A DNA stretch of 64,000 bases from JALYNX01 sp035292685 (GCA_035292685.1 DATDPP010000040.1:124001-188000), one strand, 5' to 3'. Positions 36,694 to 45,766 are shown, counted from the stretch's first letter. Notes: generated by a model not told the origin, from the letters alone. A program made the numbers and translations.

Positions 36694-37718
36694 CCGCCCC
36701 GTCTTACACCCGTGCCGACTTCCAAACCGACCAGGAGGTGCGGTGGTGCCCTGGTTGTGGGGATTACACCATCCTCGCCACTGTCCAGCAGTTCCTCGCC
36801 GGTCTGGGCCGCCCACGTGAAGAATTCGTGTTCGTCTCGGGCATCGGGTGTGCATCCCGTTTCCCGTACTACATGAACACCTATGGGATGCACTCCATTC
36901 ACGGGCGGGCGCCGGCCATCGCCTCCGGGGTGGCCACCACCCGTCCCGACCTCTCGGTGTGGGTCATCACCGGTGACGGTGACGCCCTGTCGATCGGTGG
37001 TAATCACCTGATTCATGCCCTCCGCCGCAACATCGGCCTCAAGATCCTTTTGTTCAACAACCAGATCTACGGCCTCACCAAGGGTCAGTACTCACCGACC
37101 TCGGAGGTGGGCAAGCAAACCAAATCGACGCCCTACGGGTCCATTGACTACCCGTTCAACCCGGTGTCGCTCGCTCTCGGTGCCGAGGCCACCTTCGTGG
37201 CCCGGACTCTCGACATGGACCGCATCCATAACGAAGAGATCCTCCGCGCCGCATATGAGCACCCGGGGTCGGCCTTCATCGAGATCTACCAGAACTGCAA
37301 CGTGTTCAACGACAAGGCCTTCATCCAGTTGACCGGGAAGGAGGAGCGGGTCCACAACCGCATCGACCTCGAGCCGGGCAAGCCAATCGTGTTCGACGAA
37401 GGGGCCAAGGCAGTGATGCTGCGCAACGGGCAGGCAACCGTTGTCGACAGCTCATCGGTGGATCCCGGCGCCATCTTGGTCCATGACCCGACCCGACCCG
37501 ACCCGTCGATCGGTTTTGCACTGAGCCGGCTGTCACATGGGCCGTTTGGGCCCACCCCACTCGGCATCTTCCGCAATGTGAGTCGGCCGACCTACGAGTC
37601 CCAGATGACCGCCCAGATCGAGACCGCCAGGGAGAAAGTCGGGGAGGGAGACCTTTCGAAGCTGATCGCCAGCCACGGCACCTGGACCGTCAAGGATCCC
37701 AGCGCCAACGGCGGCTGA
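36690..37718 (+). CDS. korB: 2-oxoglutarate:ferredoxin oxidoreductase, beta subunit
   Basis: A 342-residue subunit binding thiamine pyrophosphate and a [4Fe-4S] cluster: CPGCGDY near residue 20, GIGCASRFPYYMNTYG, and the TPP motif GDGDALSIGGNHLIHALRRN. The ATG lies inside the korA stop (ATGA). The stop is only 17 bases before the target-site copy of the IS481 element, so the insertion left the coding region intact but may have removed the native terminator. Confidence 0.95.
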   Translation: MTAPSYTRADFQTDQEVRWCPGCGDYTILATVQQFLAGLGRPREEFVFVSGIGCASRFPYYMNTYGMHSIHGRAPAIASGVATTRPDLSVWVITGDGDALSIGGNHLIHALRRNIGLKILLFNNQIYGLTKGQYSPTSEVGKQTKSTPYGSIDYPFNPVSLALGAEATFVARTLDMDRIHNEEILRAAYEHPGSAFIEIYQNCNVFNDKAFIQLTGKEERVHNRIDLEPGKPIVFDEGAKAVMLRNGQATVVDSSSVDPGAILVHDPTRPDPSIGFALSRLSHGPFGPTPLGIFRNVSRPTYESQMTAQIETAREKVGEGDLSKLIASHGTWTVKDPSANGG

Positions 37719-37735
37719 CCTCCACTCATTCCTAA

Positions 37736-37739
37736 TGCA
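37736..37739. repeat. Left target-site duplication of the IS481 element
   Basis: TGCA here and at 39091-39094 flank the terminal inverted repeats directly. As TGCA is its own reverse complement, it could also be counted as part of the inverted repeats. Confidence 0.6.
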
Positions 37740-37764
37740 GGGCGTCACACATCCGTGATGTTGG

Positions 37765-37809
37765 GTCGCGGCACATCGGTAACGGTTGATGTCGCGGGAC
37801 ATGGGTAAC
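37765..37809. repeat. Left subterminal repeats of the IS (two copies)
   Basis: Copies of 19 bases at 37765-37783 and 37791-37809 share GTCGCGG-ACAT-GGTAAC and start 26 bases apart. They lie between the terminal repeat and the transposase start and are likely transposase-binding sites. Confidence 0.6.
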
Positions 37810-37831
37810 ACCTGGCGGTGACCATGGGGTC

Positions 37832-39010
37832 ATGGCTGGAAAGGTGGCACCTGTGGAGTTTCGGTTGTTGGCTGCGGTGACTGGGTCGTTGGAGGGGGTG
37901 AACGTGGCCGGGTTGTGCCGGGACTGGGGTATCTCGCCGAAGACGTTCTACAAATGGCGGAACCGTTACCTGGCTGAGGGGGTGGTGGGGTTGGAGTCTC
38001 GTTCTCGACGTCCTCTGCGTTCGCCTCACATGGTTTCGGCTTCGGTTGAGGATTTGATCGTGTTTTGGCGCAAACGGCTCACTGATGATGGTCTGGACAA
38101 TGGGCCGGGGACGATCCGCTGGCACATGGCCGAGGAGGGGATCGAGTCGTTGGTGTCGGAAGCGACGATCTGGCGGGTGTTGCACCGGCGGGGGTTGATC
38201 CAACCCAACCCTAAGAAACAGCCCAAATCTTCGCTACACCGGTTTGAGGCGTCTGCTCCCAACGAGCTGTGGCAGATCGACGGGACCAGTTGGGGTCTCA
38301 GCGACGGGACCAAGGTGGTGGTGATCAACCTGATCGACGACCATTCCCGGCTGGTGGTCGCCAGTCATGCCGCTCCCGCCGAAACCGGTGAGGCGGCTTG
38401 GGAGGCGTTCAGCCTGGCGGTTTCTCGTTACCGGCCTCCCTCAGGGTGTCTCTCCGACAACGCGCTGGCGTTCTCGGGGAGACTGCGAGGATTCGAAGTC
38501 GACTTCGAAATCCAACTCCGCAACCTGGGGATCCGTCCCATCACCTCGGCTCCACACCATCCCCAAACCACCGGCAAAGTGGAACGGTTCAACCAGACCC
38601 TAAAAAAGTGGCTCCGGGCCCGACCCCGAGCCGACACCATCACCGGACTGCAACATCAGCTCGACGTGTTCACCGACTACTACAACCATCAACGACCCCA
38701 CCGTGGGATCGGCCGGCAAACCCCTTGGAACCGATACACGTCCACCCCGGCCAGCCAACCCCAACCCCTCCCCACCCCTGTCCGGCGCACCCAAGTGGTG
38801 ATCAGCCCCTCAGGAGCAGCCCAACTCCAAAAGTGGCATATCGGAGTCGGAATGGCTCACGCCGGCCAACAAGCCGAAGTCCACACCGACGGCACCACCG
38901 CCACCGTCTTCATCGACGGCAAACTCATCCGACACCTCCACCTCGACTCCACCCGCCGCTACCAGCCAACAGGCAAACCCCCCGGCCGACCCAAAACCCC
39001 GCCCGCCTAA
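37832..39010 (+). CDS. IS481-family transposase
   Basis: A 392-residue DDE transposase. An N-terminal helix-turn-helix (LCRDWGISPKTFYKWRNRY, about 28-46) precedes the integrase core: Asp in LWQIDGT, Asp in CLSDNALAF and Glu in GKVERFNQTL. YYNHQRPHRGIG ends the core as usual for IS481/IS3 relatives. A C-terminal beta-rich region of about 100 residues follows. The frame is intact. Confidence 0.94.
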   Translation: MAGKVAPVEFRLLAAVTGSLEGVNVAGLCRDWGISPKTFYKWRNRYLAEGVVGLESRSRRPLRSPHMVSASVEDLIVFWRKRLTDDGLDNGPGTIRWHMAEEGIESLVSEATIWRVLHRRGLIQPNPKKQPKSSLHRFEASAPNELWQIDGTSWGLSDGTKVVVINLIDDHSRLVVASHAAPAETGEAAWEAFSLAVSRYRPPSGCLSDNALAFSGRLRGFEVDFEIQLRNLGIRPITSAPHHPQTTGKVERFNQTLKKWLRARPRADTITGLQHQLDVFTDYYNHQRPHRGIGRQTPWNRYTSTPASQPQPLPTPVRRTQVVISPSGAAQLQKWHIGVGMAHAGQQAEVHTDGTTATVFIDGKLIRHLHLDSTRRYQPTGKPPGRPKTPPA

Positions 39011-39022
39011 CCTCACCAACCA

Positions 39023-39065
39023 TTACCGATGACGCGCGACAAAACCCTCACCCATGACGCGCGAC
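39023..39065. repeat. Right subterminal repeats of the IS (two copies)
   Basis: Copies at 39023-39040 and 39048-39065, 25 bases apart, both ending ATGACGCGCGAC. Read on the opposite strand they match the left copies (GTCGCGxGxCATxGGT), so the ends are symmetric. Confidence 0.6.
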
Positions 39066-39109
39066 ATCACATCACAGATACGTGACGCCCTGCATGAAGA
39101 AGGGATTCC

Positions 39110-39526
39110 CTAGGCCTGGGACATCTGGCGCCCATGGGCGGCCAGCGCCCAGATCACGACGATGTCGACCGCGATGACCAGCAATGACCAGACCGGGTAG
39201 AAGGGAATGAAGGCGAAGTTGGCTACCGCGCTCACGAACGCGACCAGGATCCCCACCACTCGGGCCCAGGTCTTCCCTGTGAGCACCGAGAACCCGGCCA
39301 GAGCCACAACGATCCCGACTATCAGGTGAATGTATCCCCATGTCGTTGGATCGAGCTTGAGCAGGTAGTTGGGGAGCTCCACGTAGAAATCATCCTTGGC
39401 CAGGGCCATGAGCCCGGAAATCGCCGAGAACACGCCGCCCATGATCATCATGATCCCGGCGAACATGATGGCGCCGACTGCCATGGCCGGAGGCCCTTCG
39501 TATCCATTGCCTGCCTGGTGAGACAT
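39110..39526 (-). CDS. DUF7144-type membrane protein
   Basis: A 138-residue membrane protein with four hydrophobic helices. The motif LDPTTWGYIHLIVGIVVALAGF between helices 2 and 3 and the VGAIMFAGIMMIMGGVFSAISGL first helix fit the DUF7144 family common in actinobacteria. Function unknown. It lies 19 bases inside the IS right flank, so the element inserted between two gene ends. Confidence 0.75.
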   Translation of the reverse strand: MSHQAGNGYEGPPAMAVGAIMFAGIMMIMGGVFSAISGLMALAKDDFYVELPNYLLKLDPTTWGYIHLIVGIVVALAGFSVLTGKTWARVVGILVAFVSAVANFAFIPFYPVWSLLVIAVDIVVIWALAAHGRQMSQA

Positions 39527-39653
39527 GCTTTGTCCTTTCGCTGAGGTTCGTCGCGGCCCGGGAATCTACACGACGCCGGTTCGGGGTGGGGTTGCGAAAC
39601 CGCTCGATCGTCGCCCCATTAGAGTCCCCGGCCGACCCTGAAAGCGAGCAACG

Positions 39654-41045
39654 ATGACCGACGGTGATATTCCCCAAGCAGCAGAACCCACACCGCCCGC
39701 TGAAGAAGAGGCCATAGCGCCAGAGGGACGGAGTCGGGGGATCATCACCTTTCTGCTCGTGGTTGTGACCTGTCTCAGCATCGTGCTCACCGCGATGGCG
39801 GCCTGGGCCCACAACACCCTCCTCGACACCGACGCATTCATGGAAGCGGTCGGCCCCGCCCTGGAAGAAGAGGCTCTTTATACCGCTCTTGGCGACCGCG
39901 TCAGCACCGAGGTCCTCCAGGCACTGGATCTCGAAACCCGCATCGCCACCGCATTGGGCCAGCTCGACGACTTCCTGTTCGATGCCATGGTCGACGCCCT
40001 CGGAATTGAAGATCGTGGTCAGCAACTCCTGGGCTCGTTCGATCGCCCGTCACTAGAAGACCTGGCGCCAACCGTGAGTTCCGGGCTCGAAACTCGGATC
40101 ACGACCCGCATCGACGACTTCGTCCAGTCAGCCGACTTCCAGGCCCGTGTCCCCGTATTGGTCCGAGCCGCCCACGAGCGCATCGTTGCCCTGTTGCGCG
40201 GCGACTTCGCGGAGATCCCGAACGTGTCGGTCGAGGATGGTGAGGTCCGGCTCAACATGATCCCCATCATCGGGGAGGCGATCCGGCGGGTCCTCCCGGA
40301 TCTCAGCGGGCTGGGCCCGGACATCACCCTCCCCGACAAGCTGTCGGACAAGGCGGACGAAGCGCTTCAGCAGCTCTCGACAGCCATCAGCGCTCGGCTT
40401 CCGGAGGACTTCGGGCAGGTGACGGTCATGTCCGAAGCCCGGCTCACTGCGCTCCAGGACGGGGTGGTCATGCTGGATCGCGCGGTCTGGGCCCTGGTGA
40501 TCTTCTCATTGATCCTCATCGTCGTGGCGTTGTGGGTCTCGCGAACCCGGCGTCGCACCGCGATCCAACTCGCGGTGGGAATCGTGATCGGAGTCCCGAT
40601 CACCGAGGCGTTGTTGCGCTGGGTCGAAGGACAGATAGTTGGAGTCGTGACCAACCCGGCCGCAGAGGAGACCGCGGTCGGGATCCTGTATGACGTGGCC
40701 TCCGGATTGAGACAGGTCGAGCTGTTGATCGCCCTGGCAGCTCTGATCCTGGGATTCGCCGTCTATCTCTCCGGGCGCCCGGCATGGGCGATGAGGGTCA
40801 AGCAGTGGTGGGACCAGCTTATGGAGCCTTCTCCGGGCGGGAGTGCCACGGCTCGGTGGGTGTCGGCGCACTACGACCTGGTGCGGGTGATCGGGGTGGT
40901 GGCGGCGGTGGTGGCTCTCTACATACCTGATCTCAGCCTGCTTTGGGTGGTGGTCGTCGGCGTCGTCCTCGCCCTGTACTTGTGGCTGGCCTCCGAGATC
41001 AGGAAGAGGGCCGCTTTGCCCGAAGAGGAGACCGTCAGCGTCTGA
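39654..41045 (+). CDS. Integral membrane protein of unknown function
   Basis: A 463-residue protein: cytoplasmic N-terminus, one membrane helix (about 31-52), a roughly 220-residue extracytoplasmic acidic alpha-helical domain, then five or six further helices from about residue 280. The segment MAAWAHNTLLDTDAFMEAVGPAL after the first helix is seen in many uncharacterised actinobacterial membrane proteins. I do not recognise a function. Its end overlaps the tetR end by 11 bases on the opposite strand. Confidence 0.75.
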   Translation: MTDGDIPQAAEPTPPAEEEAIAPEGRSRGIITFLLVVVTCLSIVLTAMAAWAHNTLLDTDAFMEAVGPALEEEALYTALGDRVSTEVLQALDLETRIATALGQLDDFLFDAMVDALGIEDRGQQLLGSFDRPSLEDLAPTVSSGLETRITTRIDDFVQSADFQARVPVLVRAAHERIVALLRGDFAEIPNVSVEDGEVRLNMIPIIGEAIRRVLPDLSGLGPDITLPDKLSDKADEALQQLSTAISARLPEDFGQVTVMSEARLTALQDGVVMLDRAVWALVIFSLILIVVALWVSRTRRRTAIQLAVGIVIGVPITEALLRWVEGQIVGVVTNPAAEETAVGILYDVASGLRQVELLIALAALILGFAVYLSGRPAWAMRVKQWWDQLMEPSPGGSATARWVSAHYDLVRVIGVVAAVVALYIPDLSLLWVVVVGVVLALYLWLASEIRKRAALPEEETVSV

Positions 41046-41613
41046 GCGCGGCCAGCCCGAAGTCACTCACCTCGTCGACGAGGCGGTCCCGGTTCACCGC
41101 GCCTGTCGGCCGATACCACCTCTCGATGGCATTGAGGACCGAGAGGATGAAGATCGATTCCAGCTTCGGATCTGCGTTGGATCGGAAGGAACCGTCGGAG
41201 ATGCCGGCTGCGATCACGATGCGGAAGACTTGCTCATAGCTGTCCCTTGCCGCGATCACACGACTCCGATGATCGGCGTCGAGCATTCGCGCCTCGTTGA
41301 GATAGGTGCGAACTACGTCGAGGTTGTCGATCACGACCCCGATGTGACCCGCTATCAGATGACTCAGTTGCTGGCCCGGTGCGCCGCCCTCCTCGATAGC
41401 GGCTGAGGCCGACGCCTGGAATAACCGGGCGCCCTCCTCGACGACCTCGACCAACAGGTCCTGTTTGGACTCGACATGGGCATAGAGCGAGGAGCCCAGC
41501 AGCCCGAGCTCCCGGCCCAGGTCCCGCATCGAGGTCCCGTGATAGCCCTTCTCGGCAAAGAGCCGCCCGGCGGCCTCGATGACGTCCTGGCGGGTGTTGC
41601 GGGCGGTCACCAT
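41035..41613 (-). CDS. TetR-family regulator of the paa operon (PaaR-like)
   Basis: A 192-residue TetR regulator from ATG 41613, last gene of the paaABCDE operon and sharing one base with the paaE stop. The helix-turn-helix lies at about residues 25-50 (GYHGTSMRDLGRELGLLGSSLYAHVESK); the C-terminal ligand domain is alpha-helical. By analogy with PaaR it should release DNA when phenylacetyl-CoA is present. The palindrome at 45191-45204 in front of paaA is the probable operator. Confidence 0.83.
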   Translation of the reverse strand: MVTARNTRQDVIEAAGRLFAEKGYHGTSMRDLGRELGLLGSSLYAHVESKQDLLVEVVEEGARLFQASASAAIEEGGAPGQQLSHLIAGHIGVVIDNLDVVRTYLNEARMLDADHRSRVIAARDSYEQVFRIVIAAGISDGSFRSNADPKLESIFILSVLNAIERWYRPTGAVNRDRLVDEVSDFGLAALRR

Positions 41614-42686
41614 CAGCGGTGGTCGTAGCGGACGACAACGCGATCCCCGACGGGATGCGACTGACAGGTGAGCACATAACCTGCTTCGATCTCCGAATCG
41701 ACCAGGGCGTAGTTCTTGGCCATCGTGACCGCACCCTCCTCGATCCGCCCCTTGCAGGAGGCGCACATACCGCCCTTGCATGAGAAGGGCAGCTCGGACC
41801 GAACCCGAAGGGCGGCATCGAGAATCGAAGTCTCCGGGGCCATCAGCGTTTCGACGGCGCGCCCGTCGAGGATGACGGTCAAATGAACCGAGCCCTTCCC
41901 GGGCGGCGGCTCGGGTGGGAGGGTCGAAAGGTCGAGGGGGCCGGCGAAGAACAACTCGTCATGAATCCGGTCCTCAGCCACACCCAGGTTGATGAGTGTG
42001 TGCCGGGCCATCGTCACCATGTCGTAGGGCCCGCACAGATACCAACCATCTACCGGCCGCCCACCGAGAAGCGTGCCCTGCACGATCTCGATCTTCTCGG
42101 CGTCGATGCGCCCGGAGAGCAGCGGCAGATCGGATCCCTCGCGGCTCAGGAAATGGAAGAGTTGGAGCCTGGCGGGGTAGCGGTCCTTGAGGGCTTCCAA
42201 CTCATCGAGAAACATGATGCTGTTGACGGTCCGATTGCCAAAGAGGACGGTCCAGGAGGAGCCCGGCTCCGATTCCAGAGTGGTCGAGACCAAGGACAGC
42301 ACCGGGGTGATCCCTGACCCGGCGACGATCGCTACCCGGTGCCGGGCCGTGCCGGGGTCGGGCTGGATCGTGAATTCGCCCACCGGCGGCATCACCCCGA
42401 TCCTGTCACCGGCCCTGAGACGGGTCGTGGCCCACGTCGAGAAGGCGCCTCCGGGGAGGCGCTTGATCCCAACCCGGAGCTTGCCGCCGTTGGCGTTGGC
42501 GGAAATGGAGTAGGACCTCCGAAGGTCTTCACCGTCTACCACCGCACGCAAAGTCACGTGCTGGCCCGGAAGGTGGGTGAAGTCCGGGACCAATGGTGGG
42601 GGCAAATCAAAGGTCACGGCGACCGACTCATCGGTCAGTGGTGTCACCTCGACCACACGCAGTTGGTGGAACTCGACCGAGCCCAT
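41613..42686 (-). CDS. paaE: Phenylacetyl-CoA epoxidase, reductase subunit
   Basis: A 357-residue reductase feeding electrons from NAD(P)H to the PaaABC oxygenase. An FAD-binding domain (RRSYSISANANGGKLRVGIKRL region), an NAD domain (VAIVAGSGITPVLSL) and a C-terminal plant-type [2Fe-2S] domain with CKGGMCASC and a later Cys in LTCQSHP are in order. ATG 42686 lies 7 bases after paaD; a longer frame would overlap it. Confidence 0.94.
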   Translation of the reverse strand: MGSVEFHQLRVVEVTPLTDESVAVTFDLPPPLVPDFTHLPGQHVTLRAVVDGEDLRRSYSISANANGGKLRVGIKRLPGGAFSTWATTRLRAGDRIGVMPPVGEFTIQPDPGTARHRVAIVAGSGITPVLSLVSTTLESEPGSSWTVLFGNRTVNSIMFLDELEALKDRYPARLQLFHFLSREGSDLPLLSGRIDAEKIEIVQGTLLGGRPVDGWYLCGPYDMVTMARHTLINLGVAEDRIHDELFFAGPLDLSTLPPEPPPGKGSVHLTVILDGRAVETLMAPETSILDAALRVRSELPFSCKGGMCASCKGRIEEGAVTMAKNYALVDSEIEAGYVLTCQSHPVGDRVVVRYDHR

Positions 42687-42693
42687 GTCAGCG

Positions 42694-43164
42694 TCAGAAC
42701 TCCTTGAACCAGTCGAAGGGCTCGCCACACCCGCCGCATACCATCAGTGCCTTGCACGCGGTCGAGCCGAACCTCGACACCACCCTCGGCCCGGAGGCGT
42801 CGCACCGGGGGCACAGCACAGCGTCAGATGACGAGGGAGGGGCAATCCCGAAGGCGATGAGTTTGTCCCTCGCCTCGGGTCCCATCCAGTCGGTGGTCCA
42901 CGCCGGGTGGTGGGTGGTCATGATCACGATCTGGTCGAATCCGGCTTCGAGGAGACCAGACCGGATGTCGTCTTCGATCTGATGCAGCGCCGGACAACCC
43001 GAGTACGTCGGGGTGATCGTCACTGTCACCTTCCCGCTCTCGACGATGATGTCGCGGAGGATGCCCAGCTCGGCGATGGTGAGCACCGGGATCTCAGGAT
43101 CGACGACCTGATTCACCGCCTCTCGGGCTCGCTCCACATCGAGAAGGGCCGTTCCAATCACCAT
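42694..43164 (-). CDS. paaD: Phenylacetate pathway iron-sulfur assembly protein
   Basis: A 156-residue protein with a MIP18/DUF59 domain (VVDPEIPVLTIAELGILRDI, TPTYSGCPA) and a C-terminal zinc-finger-like part (CPRC and CGGCGEP). It is needed for maturation of the epoxidase in other bacteria. ATG 43164 overlaps the paaC end by 7 bases. Confidence 0.92.
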   Translation of the reverse strand: MVIGTALLDVERAREAVNQVVDPEIPVLTIAELGILRDIIVESGKVTVTITPTYSGCPALHQIEDDIRSGLLEAGFDQIVIMTTHHPAWTTDWMGPEARDKLIAFGIAPPSSSDAVLCPRCDASGPRVVSRFGSTACKALMVCGGCGEPFDWFKEF

Positions 43165-43892
43165 TTCAGACCCGGGTAGGAACGCTGCATCCATTGCATC
43201 TCGGCAAGGAGGAACCCCAGATGCTCGCTGTGGAGGCCCTGCCGGCCCCCAGGGCGCTGATAGGGGTCTTCGGGAATGGTGAGCCCGGCCTCGGCCAGGA
43301 CCGACATCACTTCGAGGTCCCAGGCCACCCGGTAGCCGGCAGTGTCATCGTGGAACATCTCGTCGGTGTACCTCCACAACGAGTCGAGGGCGGTTTGGAC
43401 ACGCCGAGAGGATTCTTCGGTTCCGTCGCCGAGACGGATCACCCAACCCGAGGAATGCCTGAAGTGGTAACGGGCTTCCTTGAGGGCGCGGCCGGCGATC
43501 CCCGCCAACTCCCGGTCGTCGGCGGTGGATAGGTCTTCCCACAACTGCAGCTGATAGGCGTCAAACAGGAACTGACGGACCATGGTGTGGGCGAAGTCCC
43601 CATTGGGCTGCTCCACGAGCAAAAGGTTCCGATATTCACGCTCGGTACGAAACATCGCCAGGTCGTCTTCGCCCCGACCCCGGCCTTCGACTGTTCCAGC
43701 CAGCGCGTACAGGGCTCGGGCGACGCCAAGATGGTCCAGGGCGATGTTTCCCAGGGCGATGTCCTCTTCGAGCTCGGGCCCTCGCGAGATCCAATCCCCG
43801 AGTCGCTGGGCGAGGACCATGTTGTCGTCGGCGTGGCCGAGGAGCCAGGTGAACGCTGAAGCCTCGAGACTCGGGATTCGAGACTCGATCAC
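43158..43892 (-). CDS. paaC: Phenylacetyl-CoA epoxidase, structural subunit C
   Basis: A 244-residue ferritin-like partner of PaaA without a di-iron site of its own. The DDNMVLAQRLGDWISRGPELEEDIALGNIALDHLG region and the EYRNLLLVEQPNGDFAHTMVRQF region are typical. It overlaps paaB by 4 bases. Confidence 0.93.
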   Translation of the reverse strand: MIESRIPSLEASAFTWLLGHADDNMVLAQRLGDWISRGPELEEDIALGNIALDHLGVARALYALAGTVEGRGRGEDDLAMFRTEREYRNLLLVEQPNGDFAHTMVRQFLFDAYQLQLWEDLSTADDRELAGIAGRALKEARYHFRHSSGWVIRLGDGTEESSRRVQTALDSLWRYTDEMFHDDTAGYRVAWDLEVMSVLAEAGLTIPEDPYQRPGGRQGLHSEHLGFLLAEMQWMQRSYPGLKW

Positions 43893-44233
43893 ATCTGCCC
43901 CACTTCGTCCGGGATCTCATAGGTGGTGGCCAGGCGGTAGACCTTCTCGTTGGCCTCCACGTAGTCGGCCGCGTCGTCGGGCTCGAAGGTGCGGACTTCG
44001 CTGCTCGGCACCACCCATACGCTGACACCTTCTCCCCTGCGGGTGTAGACGTCCCTGGCGTTCTGCAGCGCGGTCTCCGGGTCGGGTGCATGAAGACTGC
44101 CGATGTGGACGTGGGAGACTCCCCGACGCGCCCTGACGAAGACCTCCCACATCGGCCACACGACACCGGTGGTGTCGGTGCTGGTCTCGATCTCGGCGCT
44201 CTCCCCGGGGGCCACCGGGACTTCGTAGGTCAT
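43889..44233 (-). CDS. paaB: Phenylacetyl-CoA epoxidase, subunit B
   Basis: A 114-residue subunit (WEVFVRARRGVSHVHIGSLHAPDPETAL), which joins two PaaAC units. The N-terminus is about 20 residues longer than in E. coli PaaB. Confidence 0.92.
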   Translation of the reverse strand: MTYEVPVAPGESAEIETSTDTTGVVWPMWEVFVRARRGVSHVHIGSLHAPDPETALQNARDVYTRRGEGVSVWVVPSSEVRTFEPDDAADYVEANEKVYRLATTYEIPDEVGQM

Positions 44234-44243
44234 GCCTCTCCAC

Positions 44244-45173
44244 TCATGCCGCGCCCCGAACCGCCCTCTTCTCGGCGTGGGCGATGGCCGCCTCCCTGAC
44301 CCACGCTCCCTCCTGCCAGGCGGCCACCTTGTGGGCGAGTCGCTCCCGATTCATCGGCCCGTCGCCTCGCACCACCACCCAGAACTCATCCCAATCGATC
44401 TCTCCGAAGTCGTAGTGACCCCGTGCTTCGTCCCAACGCAGATCAGGATCGGGTATCCGCAAGCCGAGGTACTCCGCCTGGGGAACGGTCATGTCGACGA
44501 ACTGCTGGCGCAGGTCGTCATTGGAGACCCGCTTGATCTTCCAGGCCATCGACTGCTCGGTGTGGGTGGACTCGGTGTCATGGGGGCCGAACATCATCAG
44601 TGAGGGCCACCACCACCGGTCGAGAGAGTCCTGGGCGAGGGCCTTTTGCTCCTCACTCCCCTGACAGAGCCTTATCAACAGCTCGTATCCCTGTCGTTGG
44701 TGAAACGACTCTTCCTTGCAGATTCTCACCATGCCCCGGGCATACGGGCCGTAGGAACAGCGGGTGAGCATCACCTGATTGGTAATCGCGGCACCATCGA
44801 CGAGCCACCCGATTGTCCCGATGTCTGCCCAACTCAACGTCGGGTAGTTGAAGATCGATGAGTATTTGTGTTTGCCCTGATGCAGTAGCTCCTGGAGCTC
44901 GTCTCTCTTGACCCCGAGTGTTTCTGCAGCCGAATAGAGATAGAGACCGTGTCCCGCCTCGTCTTGGACCTTGGCCATCAGAATCGCCTTGCGGTGCAGG
45001 GTGGGGGCCCTGCTGATCCAATTGCCTTCGGGCTGCATCCCGATGACCTCGGAATGGGCGTGCTGGGCGATCTGACGGATCAGGGTCTGGCGATAGCCAT
45101 CGGGCATCCAATCGGTGGGCTCGATCTTGTCTTCGGCGTCGAGGACGCTCTGGAATCGCTCCTCCGGGCTCAT
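44244..45173 (-). CDS. paaA: Phenylacetyl-CoA epoxidase, catalytic subunit A
   Basis: The 309-residue oxygenase subunit that forms ring-1,2-epoxyphenylacetyl-CoA. The ferritin-like di-iron ligands are in KVQDEAGHGLY and in CKEESFHQRQG. First gene of the operon. The ATG at 45173 has no clear Shine-Dalgarno; a GATAGT box 8 bases before it suggests a leaderless or very short-leader transcript. The rest of the phenylacetate pathway (paaK, paaG, paaZ) is not in the window. Confidence 0.95.
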   Translation of the reverse strand: MSPEERFQSVLDAEDKIEPTDWMPDGYRQTLIRQIAQHAHSEVIGMQPEGNWISRAPTLHRKAILMAKVQDEAGHGLYLYSAAETLGVKRDELQELLHQGKHKYSSIFNYPTLSWADIGTIGWLVDGAAITNQVMLTRCSYGPYARGMVRICKEESFHQRQGYELLIRLCQGSEEQKALAQDSLDRWWWPSLMMFGPHDTESTHTEQSMAWKIKRVSNDDLRQQFVDMTVPQAEYLGLRIPDPDLRWDEARGHYDFGEIDWDEFWVVVRGDGPMNRERLAHKVAAWQEGAWVREAAIAHAEKRAVRGAA

Positions 45174-45190
45174 GCCGGCAGACTATCACA

Positions 45191-45204
45191 AACGAACGTT
45201 CGTT
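45191..45204. promoter_or_regulatory. Palindromic TetR-type operator upstream of paaA
   Basis: AACGAACGTTCGTT is a perfect 14-base palindrome, ending 18 bases before the paaA ATG and overlapping the probable promoter. Its place in front of an operon that ends in a tetR gene makes autoregulation likely. Confidence 0.65.
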
Positions 45205-45228
45205 CGTAGGGTGCAGGACCCGCCCGGC

Positions 45229-45732
45229 TCAGCTGTCGAACGACCCGACCGATTCGCCGTTGAGATGGACCTCGCGTGACTCCTCGGCCCAGCTGCCGAG
45301 TGGAACCGAGATGATGAACGGCTCGATCACCTGGGCGCACACTTCGTCGCTGTTGATCTGAGAGATCATGGTGATCTCGATGGTCTCGCCGTCGTCCTCG
45401 ACGGTCCAGAAGATCTCATGACAGGGGGTGGGCTTCTCCCCCTCCACTTGGAGCCGCACCTGAATCGGGTAACTCTCCATGATCAAGAGGTCGGTGCTGG
45501 CGATCCAGACCTCGCCGGAGATGCTTCCGTCGATGGGCGGCCTGGGCTCGGGGATCGAGCCAACCGGTCCCGGCTCGTCGATGGGCTGATCGGTGCCGGA
45601 ATCGACCGGCTCATCGGCGGAAACGGTGGTCGACGGGGCCGGGCTCGGGTTCTCGCCATCTGAGAATGGCTCAGCTCCACCACACGCGGAGAGCACTGAC
45701 AAAACCACTGCGAAGGGGATGATTCTCCTCAT
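45229..45732 (-). CDS. Hypothetical lipoprotein
   Basis: A 167-residue protein: lipoprotein signal ending in VLSACG (Cys17), an acidic Pro/Ser/Thr linker (20-65), and a small domain with two Cys (TPCHEIFWTV and DEVCAQV), which could pair. No family recognised. It lies upstream of the ABC-F end on the same strand and is probably expressed on its own. Confidence 0.65.
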   Translation of the reverse strand: MRRIIPFAVVLSVLSACGGAEPFSDGENPSPAPSTTVSADEPVDSGTDQPIDEPGPVGSIPEPRPPIDGSISGEVWIASTDLLIMESYPIQVRLQVEGEKPTPCHEIFWTVEDDGETIEITMISQINSDEVCAQVIEPFIISVPLGSWAEESREVHLNGESVGSFDS

Positions 45733-45766
45733 ACCCGTTAGATGGTGAAAGGCGCCCCGCGGTTCC

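Larger units (their letters stand above)
37740..39090 (+). mobile_element. Complete IS481-family insertion sequence (1351 bp)
   Basis: Terminal inverted repeats of 22 bases, 37740-37761 and 39069-39090, match at 19 positions (start GGGCGTCAC, end GTGATGT). One intact transposase gene fills the element. Each end also carries two copies of an 18-19-base subterminal repeat pointing the same way relative to the end. The 4-base sequence TGCA flanks both ends. All parts are intact, so the element is probably recent and could still move. Confidence 0.88.
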
